From contig JAOXYB010014899.1 in assembly GCA_028565635.1 (NCBI GenBank), positions 1 through 19,687 on the forward strand: a stretch of DNA of 19,687 nt, in the 5' to 3' direction. The notes under the pieces were generated by a model. It was not told the DNA's origin, searched no databases, and saw nothing but the letters and a program-made list of their open reading frames with translations. This DNA is from Phoronis ovalis. Taxonomy: Eukaryota; Phoronida; Phoronidae. How positions within the stretch are numbered: position 1 is the stretch's first letter; each line of letters begins with the position of its first letter. Below, one piece after another: positions 12,401-19,296 of the stretch. A program made the translations under genes and the position numbers.

Positions 12401-15400
12401 GCAGTCTGAGCACTGTAAGATCTGATTTGCCAGAATACTATTTTGCACTAGATAGTGTAAGTTTAACATTTGTGAAATTGTTGTAGTGATGAATGAAAAT
12501 GGTCATCAAAAGAAATAAAGATGGGTGCTTTTAACAGAGTTTTTGTTAGTTTGGGACAAATGACTACATTATAACTATTTGCATGAACTAGGTGGCCCAC
12601 TGGTCATGAACCAAAATATTCCGTGCTTTGTAAATGAACAATATTAGCCAATTATCCATGCATTTGCGTGATTCATTTGCAAAACAAGGAATTTCTGAAA
12701 TCTTTGGATTTGTGACCTGTGACACCACCAATGCTTGCAATAGTCTATTCGCAAACTGATATGGAGGATGGTGACCAGGCCATTTTCCTAGATATTAAAG
12801 GAAGCATAATATATGATTTTTCAACTGTTATTTTACATGATTAGGCCATCAAATTAGAGAGGATTTAAAGATAATTTTGCAAGAACCAGATTGCATAAAA
12901 CACAGAAAGAAACTTGCTACAAATTTTGAAATCAATGTTTGATTATTTTGTGAATTACATTTTAATGACATTTGCAGGAAATCAAGCCAATAAAGGATAA
13001 CTTTAAACGTATGTCTGCTATGTTTCAAGAAAAAAACAAAAAATTAAGGTATTGATGCATATTTGGTTTATCGTTTTCAGAGCACAGCTTAATTGCAGTA
13101 GATGCACTGTGATTGATTTATTGGTTGCTTTGCTTTGCTTTTATTTTCATGAAAAGAGTACTCACTACAATACGCATTACAGGGCATTCATCCAATTAGC
13201 AAGAAAATGACAAAAATGTCTTCAGCATATGTTAACCGTTATGCAAATAAAAAAGGGATTGTTTCAAGGTAATGATAATGTTGAAAGTAGGCAGTAACAC
13301 CTTATGTTGAATGTACATAGTAGAAGATGTCTGGTACGGTTTGTTCTGTATAACAAGGTCTCTTTGTGCACATATACATGTATGTTGCATGCAATTTGTA
13401 AGAGTTTTTCTTAGAACATAGCAAGTCTCCACTTTGTAGTAGACAATATAATGTGCAACAGCTTTCTGTATGTGTCTTTAGCATCTATCACATTGTTATA
13501 ACCCTCAGCTGCTGGGGCTCATTAGACAACTAGCGTAAATAATCTATGAATGCGTCTGAATTTTGCCAGACTCTATTGCCATCCGGGACATATAATGCTG
13601 ACATCCGCAACACATTCACCAATGAACAAACTGCTATGTATGTATGTATGTATGCTTGTCAGTTATATACATCTAGTTTCCGTCACAGTTGTCTTGTGGT
13701 TTGTACTAGTGTTTTGTATATAATTGTGCTCATTTCATGATAGTGGTAATAACCTGAACACTGGCAAATGTTTCTTTGTAACCCGGTTTGTAGCACAAGT
13801 ATTTTACTGATTTTGCACAGCACAGAAAGAACATGTATATAAATTTCCATGTTTTGTTCACAGTACCGTAAGTTTATATTTAATATCTTACTGTTGCAAC
13901 CTTAATTACAACTTGTATCAAAACTAACTTTAAAGATTTATTTTATTAGCTGCATAAGTGCTATCCTTGGACTTTATATTTTAGTGGTATGTTCCTGAAG
14001 TGATGATTTGTATGAAGGACCAAAAAATTTAATTAATCTTTAAAAATTTGACAGAAAAAGATTCCCTTTGATAGGACTATAGATTGTGACAAGTTACCAT
14101 GTCCATGTAAAAGTTTCAACAGCAGATCTATTACAACACCAAAATTTATCATAGAAACAGTATGCAGAGAACTTACAAGTAACATTGGATCTCAAATGCA
14201 GATTGGTATTCCTTATGTTTCAGCTTGCAGGTGGAATCTCTAAATGTTAATGGGTCAATTTCCAGTCAACCTATAATAAAAGAAACAAAAAAAGAAGCAG
14301 CTTCTGAAATATCAACAAAACGTAAGTATAGTAAGAAAACTTAACTTGTCAGCATATATCTTCTACATGTGTAATTGTAAGTATCATTCAATCAAAAATG
14401 AACTAGTTATAATGTACACAAGGCGGCAGATTGAGCCTAATTGGTCAAGACTTGTTATAATTCTATAATGAGCAAGAAAGTGCCTATTAATTTCTATTAA
14501 TTAGACTGCAAGAGCTCGTCAGTAATAGGAAGGGACTTCTTTCAACTGTAATTGATTTACATGTGCACATGATGGCAGACTCGCGTGAGAATGACAACAC
14601 TGGCATTAATGCCAAAAATAACAGATCTTTGAAAGAGCTGTCGTCGTGTTACGTATTAAAGTTTATGGTCTAGAAATTAATAGAAGTTTTTCGTCCATTG
14701 TGGAGTCACAAAATGACTGATTAAACAGTTATACCAGAATATACTACTAAGCCTTTTATGAGTATGACCACTTTTGGAATTCAATCTTACGCTGTTGTTG
14801 TAGATGTGCATATGCAAAGCCAACTCACGTGAGTGGCAACAAACGCGGACAAAACTGGACTATCAAAACAGGGCTTGTACTATGCTCCAGGGGTAACCAT
14901 TATGACTTATTTCCAATGCATTATAACTTCTCAGGATTCTTCAGTATCTCGGGACAGCTTTGATGCAGTTTAGTCAATCAGATTAGTGAGAGGTGTCTAA
15001 TTTACATGTGTTCAATATGCCAATTTATATTTTGTTTTCTAAAATCATTCATTAGTAAATTCCATCTGTAAGTTAAATATAAATAGCAGTATATAATAAA
15101 CTTTAAAATTCATTTTAGCTGCACCGCCAGAACTGGTACACAGAGAAACTGGTCGTGTAAATATGATTGCTGTAATGAAGCACTATCCTCATTTGTCTTC
15201 AAGTGCTGTAAGTTCCAACAGTCTGTAAAACTAGATTTGAAGTAAGAAATTTATTGGGCAGGAGGTTTCGTTTCTGATTTGTCAGGCTATTAAGTGCAGT
15301 CTTCTTTGAACATGTTTTTGAGATGTTGAGTTGAACTAATAGGTTTGTGACAAAGATATCTAGCTGCTATTTGTTGTCCTCTGGTGGCTTTGATACAGGT

Positions 15401-17332
15401 TGTTTTATGTCACGACTTTGTCTATGTTGTGATTACAATGATAGTATTGTGAAAAACTGGTTTCACTTTTGCAGCTCATAATAATATACAACGGGTGTAT
15501 GAAAGACAAATTTATGACAAACACATTTTTTTAACACCTCTGGCATTCACTAATAGTTGTTCTTCTTATAATTACATGTATCATTCACTAAAGGTATATT
15601 GTTAGGGTGTTCACTTGTGACTTTTAGGACAGAATGGAATTAAAAATGGAACTTGGGTTTATGAATACTGAAGTGATGTTTCATCATTCTGTTAATATAG
15701 TTATCTAAAGAAGCAATAACATTTTAATGGGCAAGCAAGTTTAAAAAAAGTTGTTTAATGTCATAGGTAAAAGAACACTGGGAACAATTCAAACGATACG
15801 ACAGGAATGGGGATTACACATTAGACCTTAGTGAAATGATGGCCGCATTAAATGCTACCGTAGGACAAACATTTACTGCATCACAAATAAAGGTTTGTTA
15901 AACTATATATGAGTAACACTGCAAAGTATAACCAGCTGATAGATTTCACATTATTTAATAATCTGTCTTTCAAGAAGTGATACTAAATTAATGTAAATCA
16001 CAATATTATAATGAAGTAAATGCTTAATGAAAAAAATCCATTAAATCTTATATTATAAATGAGACAGAAGTTCAGCATAATTAAACAAAAATTATACCTT
16101 ACTTATGGTGTTTGTAAAGAGAAATAACTGCTTAGATATTGTTTTTCTTTTAACAGGAAGCACTGCAGGAAATTGATCTTGATGGCTCAGAAGACTTAGA
16201 TTTTTTTGAATATTTAGGTGTAGCAAGTTTACTCATGAGGAAACAAGGTAACTATTTTCCCTAGAATGTTTATTCAGCTCTGGAATAACCTCAGATATAT
16301 CATGATTGAAGAAATGTCAATTAGCATAAATTAATGTTTTTGACACTATCATGACTTTGTTATTAGTTTCTTACCTCCACTAGAGGTCACCACACTGATC
16401 AAGATGCTGTAGGCTGTTTACAGATTATTAGGATTGCTCCTAAAAGGGAGCAAGCCTATTGGTTTTGTACGATTTCTTTCTTCTTTTCCAATTTTCAGCA
16501 AGCTATATCTCGAAGACAGTTACTGCTGGGGACATGGTATTTCAGGTGTGACATGCCCAGGGTAGACCATTGTTGACCTTGAGGTCAAAAGGTCATTTGA
16601 AGGTCAAAGGTTAAATTTTGAAAAATTTCAAAAATGTTCTAAAATGATTGTATAGAGTTACAACAAGGTATTGTAGATGATCTTTGAGAAGATTTCGGTA
16701 CTAAAAGGTTGTGTTTTTTTTGGCATCTTTTCAATTAATGTATTAATCGTCCAAAATTCACTAAGCCATATCTCGAAGTCTGTTGTAGTTAAGGACATGA
16801 TATTTGAGGTTTGACATCCCCATTGCTGACCTTGGGGTTAAAAGGACATTTAGGGGTCAAAGGTCAAAAATCTAAAAATGATGTTGAAAGGTAATTTGGA
16901 GGTCATTTAACGTTCATAAAAGCCAATATGAGCAACCCTGCCTTTGCTAAAAGGCTATCTAGTTTAACTTTACATCTGTATGTAGCTGATCAAATCATAC
17001 CATATATTTGAAAATGTGTTGTGGTGTACACTAGCACAGCGGCACACTCTAATTTATTAATTTTACATCATGAACAGACATGTTCTCCATTAGAGGTGGT
17101 CAGATCAGCCCTAATGAAGATTTGCTGATTGTAATTAAAGCTTAATTAGTTACAGTTTTCCTAATTGATTAAATTTAGTTATATTTGGACACAATTTTAC
17201 TTAAATTGTATATGTATATATAGCCTGATGGCTAACATAATGTGTTTTATTACAGGACAAGCAGAGATCTTCCACACTGACTTTGTTGAGCACAATCACA
17301 ATGTTGTGTCAAAGACATGTGCCATTCAGTGA
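3339..17332 (+). CDS. coiled-coil protein with C-terminal EF-hand pair and CaaX box (16 exons, 570 aa)
   Basis: Joined CDS: 3339-3413, 4537-4704, 7603-7822, 8495-8633, 8802-8873, 9213-9294, 9657-9744, 11459-11511, 11844-11926, 12276-12456, 12978-13048, 14224-14321, 15119-15207, 15767-15892, 16157-16247, 17256-17332. The sum is 1,713 nt, open throughout. The start is the first ATG after an in-frame TAA, in a good context (ACAATGG). Visible in the protein: basic N-terminus RRRMSKF, a possible basophilic kinase site; Glu/Lys/Leu-rich coiled coil about 125-330; helical block 328-411; Ser/Lys linker 412-444; EF-hand loops 485-496 and 522-533; C-terminal CAIQ. EF-hand pairs bind calcium, and CaaX boxes ending in Gln are normally farnesylated. 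I therefore infer a membrane-anchored calcium-responsive scaffold or adaptor. I do not recognise the family. The exon model is strong; the function is inferred. Confidence 0.88.
3414..4536 (+). other. intron 1
   Basis: A 1,123-bp GT-AG intron with no gene seen. It contains the 41/47-bp tandem duplication at 3568-3655. A 93-codon minus-strand open frame (3862-4143) has no recognisable domain and I treat it as chance. Confidence 0.8.
3568..3655. repeat. two-copy tandem duplication (41 and 47 bp)
   Basis: The first unit (3568-3608) and second unit (3609-3655) both run from ATTCAAAACA to ATTCTGCATGT and are otherwise near-identical, with one A/G substitution. The second has six extra bases, which create a TACATGTA palindrome. 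A third partial start (ATTC) follows. The near-identity suggests a recent duplication inside intron 1. Confidence 0.85.
4537..4704 (+). CDS. exon 2 (residues 26-81)
   Basis: Acceptor TTTTTTGCAG and donor GTAAGC, phase 0 at both ends, so it could be skipped without a frameshift. It encodes an amphipathic helical stretch with LFRDAISELFNIFEDIL followed by an acidic loop and SEVHARLAEV. No named domain is recognised. The first codons are CpG-rich compared with the surrounding introns. Confidence 0.88.
5711..5981. mobile_element. Mutator-like MITE with 9-bp target-site duplication, interrupted by a second element
   Basis: The terminal inverted repeats begin TAGACTGGC at 5711 and end with the reverse complement at 5981. 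After removing the inner insertion, about 27 of 30 terminal positions pair. The element is flanked by identical TGGTAATGC at 5702-5710 and 5982-5990, a 9-bp target-site duplication. Nine-base duplications are characteristic of Mutator-like (MULE) transposons. Without the inner insertion the element is only about 135 bp and has no coding capacity, so it would depend on a transposase from elsewhere. Confidence 0.85.
5728..5858. mobile_element. inner MITE (131 bp) inserted in the left arm of the outer MITE
   Basis: The ends are perfect 10-bp inverted repeats, AAAATGATTT at 5728-5737 and AAATCATTTT at 5849-5858. Identical AGTCT at 5723-5727 and 5859-5863 flanks it as a 5-bp target-site duplication. 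The uninterrupted right arm of the outer element shows the pre-insertion site (AAGTCTGCC on the minus strand), confirming a clean insertion. The interior is very AT-rich and non-coding. The superfamily is not assignable from this copy. Confidence 0.82.
7094..7105. repeat. (TAG)4 microsatellite with imperfect extension
   Basis: Four TAG units are followed by TGGTAGTAA, a short simple repeat in intron 2. Confidence 0.8.
7603..7822 (+). CDS. exon 3 (residues 82-154 and first base of 155)
   Basis: The largest exon, 220 nt, with acceptor TGTTTTAG and donor GTAGGT, ending in phase 1. The acidic, aromatic start (EQWKELRYRYLDDPYYG) looks like a folded segment. After that the sequence becomes charged and helical (KMADYSKSEKNMQDNIKELQ), where the coiled coil begins. 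Confidence 0.9.
7823..8494 (+). other. intron 3
   Basis: A 672-bp AT-rich GT-AG intron. I see no gene, mobile element or notable repeat in it. Confidence 0.8.
8495..8633 (+). CDS. exon 4 (residues 155-200, coiled coil)
   Basis: Acceptor TTATTACAG and donor GTGAGT, entering in phase 1 and leaving in phase 2. It encodes heptad-like sequence with repeated Leu/Ile at coiled-coil spacing (RIEHLEQTIEDKIVIIQQ). Confidence 0.9.
8802..8873 (+). CDS. exon 5 (residues 201-224, coiled coil)
   Basis: 72 nt, entering and leaving in phase 2, so skippable in frame. The intron before it is only 168 bp. Charged helical sequence (LWEKEKNKLFDTSRKK) continues the coiled coil. Confidence 0.87.
8874..9212 (+). 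other. intron 5
   Basis: A 339-bp GT-AG intron with nothing recognisable inside. Confidence 0.8.
9213..9294 (+). CDS. exon 6 (residues 225-252, coiled coil)
   Basis: Acceptor TTTTCTAG and donor GTATGT, ending in phase 0. It encodes a strongly coiled-coil segment, IRIKELEEENNRMKDKL, with hydrophobic residues at a/d spacing. Confidence 0.87.
9295..9656 (+). other. intron 6
   Basis: A 362-bp GT-AG intron with no feature seen. Open frames on both strands here are read-through of exon 6 or AT-driven chance. Confidence 0.8.
9657..9744 (+). CDS. exon 7 (residues 253-281)
   Basis: Acceptor TTTCTCAG and donor GTAGGT, ending in phase 1. The helical EADEQNKMLKLKHQV is followed by a flexible Gly-rich hinge (VGGSGQNAK) that breaks the coiled coil. 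Confidence 0.85.
10081..10580. mobile_element. foldback MITE, copy 1
   Basis: The left arm at 10099-10125 and right arm at 10539-10565 are inverted repeats around TTTTTGGACAATAATC. Pairing continues inward: GGAGCTAGGTGACCTAGCATG near 10285-10310 mirrors the segment near 10340-10370, so the whole element can fold into one long hairpin centred near 10330. The interior is dense in CTAG and AGCT tetramers. No open frame and no clear target-site duplication are visible, so the exact ends are approximate. Confidence 0.75.
10955..11371. mobile_element. foldback MITE, copy 2
   Basis: The left arm 10955-10993 and right arm 11333-11371 are inverted repeats with the same core as copy 1 (CAATAATCGTTCGA, with one change on the left). 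Internal matches to copy 1 include CATTCCTAGGAG versus GATTCCTAGGAG and ATGGATTTGT versus TTGGATTTGT, so the two belong to one family. It is non-coding and in the same orientation as copy 1. Confidence 0.75.
11459..11511 (+). CDS. exon 8 (residues 282-299, coiled coil)
   Basis: The shortest exon, 53 nt, with acceptor TTGTTGCAG and donor GTTTGT, joining phase 1 to phase 0. It encodes EIESDVEELKRRIYYLEK, a textbook heptad segment resuming the coiled coil after the Gly hinge. The joined frame requires it: exon 7 ends in phase 1 and exon 9 starts in phase 0. Confidence 0.87.
11512..11843 (+). other. intron 8
   Basis: A 332-bp GT-AG intron with nothing recognisable. A short plus-strand open frame across it is accidental and includes part of exon 9 in a different frame. 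Confidence 0.8.
11844..11926 (+). CDS. exon 9 (residues 300-326)
   Basis: Acceptor TTTTTAG and donor GTAAGT, ending in phase 2. It encodes the end of the coiled coil (YEQELVNQQKYITGILAGLKIDL). Confidence 0.88.
11927..12275 (+). other. intron 9, with a possible alternative exon
   Basis: A 349-bp GT-AG intron. A good acceptor (TTTCTGCAG, ending 12153) opens a 13-codon in-frame extension that stops at 12194-12196, a possible alternative end of the protein or a cryptic site. Confidence 0.75.
12276..12456 (+). CDS. exon 10 (residues 327-387)
   Basis: Acceptor TTTTTTTAG and donor GTAAGT. Lys-rich KKDKDK is followed by an alpha-helical block (VAAAVNKFTKFIALLEKLHQAAIQGSLS cannot be a coiled coil throughout), then LPEYYFALDS. 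It looks like a small helical domain; no family is recognised. Confidence 0.9.
12457..12977 (+). other. intron 10
   Basis: A 521-bp GT-AG intron. Weak inverted similarity between about 12589-12613 and 12765-12790 could be a degraded MITE but is not convincing. No gene is seen. Confidence 0.75.
12978..13048 (+). CDS. exon 11 (residues 388-410)
   Basis: Acceptor ATTTGCAG with a weak donor GTATTG, ending in phase 2. It encodes a basic helical segment (IKPIKDNFKRMSAMFQEKNKKL) that closes the helical block. The weak donor fits the possible alternative splicing and end site in the following intron. Confidence 0.85.
13183..13210 (+). other. possible alternative terminal exon
   Basis: An acceptor CATTACAG ends at 13182. 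Joined to exon 11 in the correct phase it adds RAFIQLARK and stops at TGA 13208-13210. AATAAA follows at 13246-13251, with G/T-rich sequence downstream. Use of this exon would give a protein of about 420 residues lacking the linker, EF-hands and CaaX box. The polypyrimidine tract is poor and the peptide is short, so it may be chance. Confidence 0.25.
13635..13654. repeat. (TATG)5 microsatellite
   Basis: Five perfect TATG units in intron 11, the clearest simple repeat in the window. Confidence 0.95.
14224..14321 (+). CDS. exon 12 (residues 411-443, linker)
   Basis: The acceptor is the CAG at 14221-14223; a second CAG seven bases on would shift the frame and hit TAA within four codons, so the first must be used for the full protein. 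It encodes a Ser/Lys/Glu-rich, probably disordered linker (ETKKEAASEISTK). The donor is GTAAGT, leaving in phase 1. Confidence 0.82.
14322..15118 (+). other. intron 12
   Basis: A 797-bp GT-AG intron. A CpG-enriched patch at about 14570-14860 contains ACTCGCGTGAG (14579) and the perfect palindrome ACTCACGTGAGT (14823-14834), whose centre is an E-box. No gene or clear transposon is seen. Confidence 0.7.
15119..15207 (+). CDS. exon 13 (residues 444-473)
   Basis: Acceptor CATTTTAG and donor GTAAGT, entering in phase 1 and leaving in phase 0. It encodes PAPPELVHRETGRVNMIAVM and then HYPHLSSSA, leading into the EF-hand region. Confidence 0.87.
15208..15766 (+). other. intron 13
   Basis: A 559-bp GT-AG intron ending TCATAG. 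It contains one minus-strand CTCF-like 11/12 match at 15376-15387. Nothing else is recognised. Confidence 0.75.
15767..15892 (+). CDS. exon 14 (residues 474-515), EF-hand 1
   Basis: 42 codons, phase 0 at both ends. The entering helix (VKEHWEQFKRY) leads to loop DRNGDYTLDLSE at 485-496. Ligand positions 1, 3, 5, 9 and 12 are Asp, Asn, Asp, Asp and Glu; Gly is at position 4, Tyr at position 6 and the hydrophobic residue is Leu at 8. This is a good calcium-binding loop despite Tyr in place of the usual Gly at position 6. Confidence 0.93.
16157..16247 (+). CDS. exon 15 (residues 516-545), EF-hand 2
   Basis: Acceptor TTAACAG and donor GTAACT. Loop DLDGSEDLDFFE at 522-533 keeps Asp, Asp, Ser, Asp and Glu at positions 1, 3, 5, 9 and 12, but position 6 is Glu instead of Gly. 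Together with exon 14 it forms the usual EF-hand pair. The exit helix is EYLGVASLLMRKQ. Confidence 0.92.
16582..16613 (+). promoter_or_regulatory. AGGTCA half-site array (DR2, DR5, DR1)
   Basis: Exact AGGTCA at 16582-16587, 16590-16595 and 16601-16606 and a near match AGGTTA at 16608-16613 are spaced by 2, 5 and 1 bases. Direct repeats of AGGTCA are the binding sites of nuclear receptor dimers. Motif evidence only. Confidence 0.35.
16854..16866 (+). promoter_or_regulatory. DR1 nuclear-receptor site in repeat copy B
   Basis: GGGTCA-A-AGGTCA is a classic DR1 element, the HNF4/RXR consensus type. It lies in copy B at the place corresponding to the array in copy A, so the motif may have spread with the repeat. 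Confidence 0.35.
17256..17332 (+). CDS. exon 16 (residues 546-570), CaaX terminus and stop
   Basis: Acceptor TATTACAG, entering in phase 1, with stop TGA at 17330-17332. It encodes QAEIFHTDFVEHNHNVVSK and then TCAIQ. C567-A-I-Q570 fits CaaX: Cys, two aliphatic residues, and Gln as the last residue, which favours farnesyltransferase. The motif has its own exon, so splicing choices decide whether the protein is prenylated. Confidence 0.88.
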
Positions 17333-18860
17333 TTAACTAAGAACTTGTGCTTGCCACTAACCGCCTTTTGTTATTTCAGAGAATGTTACTTTTTGCTTGA
17401 ATGATAACAGAACTACAAAATAATTCTCAATACAGAACAAAAAACACCATGTTTAAAATATGGTGTGAAATTATTAAGAGTTGCATGCTGTTTGTTGTTC
17501 TTGATCACATGTAAGGTGGCTAGTCCCATTCAGGTAACTTATTCACACTTCATACTTTGAGGTTATTTTGGGAAGTTGAGTGAAAAGTATACATTTTTGG
17601 AAAGGTACTAATATAAGGATTATGAAACATTATTTTACTGGTCTTCCCATGATTATGTAATCAGCAGCAAGGAGGCTATTTTGGGTAAAAATCACATTTT
17701 TTTAAAACACACTTCAAAAAAATAAAAATCAACAACTTTACAAATACAAAGCTGAAACTTGATCAAAACTTACTTTCAACAGGGATTCCTAACATGACGT
17801 CTCAGATTCTTAAAATTTTATTCTGTTTTTAAATGATGTTCTTTAAACATGGGTGTCATAAAAAAATTTGACTGTTGAAGTTTGAAGGATCGTAACTTTT
17901 GAAAAATCTGACATTTTAGCCAAGTATCAAAATTGTAACTAATGAGTGTTGGAGTCAAATGTTTTTGAAATTCTTCTTAAAAAAGTATTTTGCTGATTGC
18001 ATTATCATGTATAAGATAGGAAAGTTAATTTTCAGTCTTCAGGTTACTAAATTTCCAAAAATGTAAAAAAAATTGTTTATTTTTTCATTTAACTATTCAA
18101 AATTTAGCAAAAAGTTTACAGTTTCAATAAGTTGTGCCGAGCGGTACTCGCTCCCTTAATATGTTATTAAAATGCAGTTTTAAAATGTTTAAATTTTCAA
18201 GTCATCTTAATTTATTTTAGGGAAGGCTTCTATTTTCAAGTCTGATGTTGCGAAAACACAATCTAATGCTATCTCCAAAACTTGCTTGATTCAGTAGGAG
18301 CTTAACTGCTAGGAACTTTAGCTTAATCCACATGCACAGATACTTAACCTTGTTGAAAAGTAACATAGCTTTTGTGTGAAAGTGCTAAAACCTGGAAATA
18401 CTTTTAGCCATAACATTCATTTGCTTTTATTTACCCTTTACTGCTTGCTTACTCGAAAGGCAATAACAGAAAGCATTTGGTGTGATATTGCTAAAACACT
18501 GTCTAGTTGTGTATCGGATTCTTAAAAATTTTTACTTATTGTATTAGTTTATATTAATTTGTGGAAGAAGCAGTTGTCTTGAATACTAGTACTTGAAAGA
18601 CAAAAAGGAAAATTGTTTTGTTAAATTTTAACTGTGTTGCCAATTGAAGTGCTCTTACTACAAAAATGTGGTAATACATATGTATGTATTATTCATGAAT
18701 TGTGGCAATTTAGAATTCCAATGTTTCCCATGTGTCTGTGTGTGCTGTTAAAGTGCATACATGTAAAGTGAACAATTTTAAGTCTTTTTCTTATATCTAA
18801 ATTAATAGTGTTTTTAAACAGTGCAGCAAATAATTATTATAATAAAACACGACTGACTTG
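17333..18860 (+). other. probable 3' UTR
   Basis: After the stop no exon is recognised and the sequence is AT-rich and multiply stopped. The first well-placed polyadenylation signal is AATAAA at 18841-18846, giving a 3' UTR of about 1.5 kb. An earlier AATAAA at 17721-17726 lacks a G/T-rich downstream element but could give a shorter form. A small hairpin (ACACCAT at 17444, ATGGTGT at 17460) is near its start. Confidence 0.55.
18841..18846 (+). terminator. polyadenylation signal AATAAA
   Basis: AATAAA is followed about 15 bases later by the U/G-rich TTGAGTTTTTGT, the usual arrangement for cleavage at about 18855-18860. Confidence 0.5.
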
Positions 18861-19296
18861 AGTTTTTGTATTAATATTATCATTTATTCTTCTGAATGAA
18901 TATTCAATATTTAACTTCAAATTATAACATTCAAAAATACATTATAATTATTATAATATTATTGTGGTAGTTTGTCTTTTATTTATAACAACACATTCTA
19001 CAATTAGCTCCCAATAATGGTGACATTACTTTATTAGAAGACTCCTAATACATGTAAATACAAAGTAGAAACAAAACTTAGTAAGATTTGAATCCGAAAC
19101 TTTACCGCTTCACAAGCACATAGGTACACGACTATAAAATAAACCATTTTGATGAGAATGGTTAATATATCGAAATTAACAAAGTGTATTTATTACATTC
19201 TGAATATAGGATTTCAATACCTATGCTAGTAGTAATGTACAATCAGCAAAAAGTTATTAAATAAAGTTTAATTAGTAAGGTATACCATTCGTTTAA
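18861..19296. other. intergenic AT-rich spacer
   Basis: No gene is seen. TTTATT at 19189-19194 would be AATAAA on the minus strand and could end a convergent gene. A degenerate tRNA B-box-like sequence lies near 19090-19100 on the minus strand without a foldable tRNA. TACATGTA occurs at 19049-19056. Confidence 0.5.

Larger units (their letters stand above)
13049..14223 (+). other. intron 11, with a possible alternative last exon
   Basis: A 1,175-bp GT-AG intron. It holds a possible alternative terminal exon (13183-13210, with AATAAA at 13246-13251) and a (TATG)5 microsatellite at 13635-13654. No other gene is seen; short open frames on both strands look accidental. Confidence 0.75.
16490..16910 (+). 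repeat. diverged two-copy tandem repeat, offset about 263 bp
   Basis: Copy A (about 16490-16640) and copy B (about 16755-16910) share TCTCGAAG at 16508-16515 and 16771-16778, GGACATG then TATTT, a GTGACAT/TTGACAT segment, TTGACCTTG/CTGACCTTG and an AGGTCA-rich tail. They are recognisably homologous but heavily diverged. The copies contain no long open frame and could be part of a dispersed family. Confidence 0.7.
16248..17255 (+). other. intron 15
   Basis: A 1-kb GT-AG intron that holds the duplicated element at about 16490-16910, a short hairpin (AGGATTGCTCC at 16430-16440 with GGAGCAAGCCT at 16447-16457) and a CTCF-like 11/12 match at 16377-16388. No gene is seen. Confidence 0.8.

Noticed and set aside
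12589-12790. Possible MITE in intron 10 with ends related to CTAGG and TGGTCA
   Set aside because: The inverted similarity needs several gaps and there is no target-site duplication.
14224-14230. Use of the downstream CAG as the exon 12 acceptor
   Set aside because: It would shift the frame and stop within four codons, losing the EF-hand exons that are clearly coding.
19085-19125. tRNA B-box-like sequence on the minus strand (GGATTCAAATC)
   Set aside because: The T-stem closing pair does not form and no acceptor, D or anticodon arm can be found at the right spacing.
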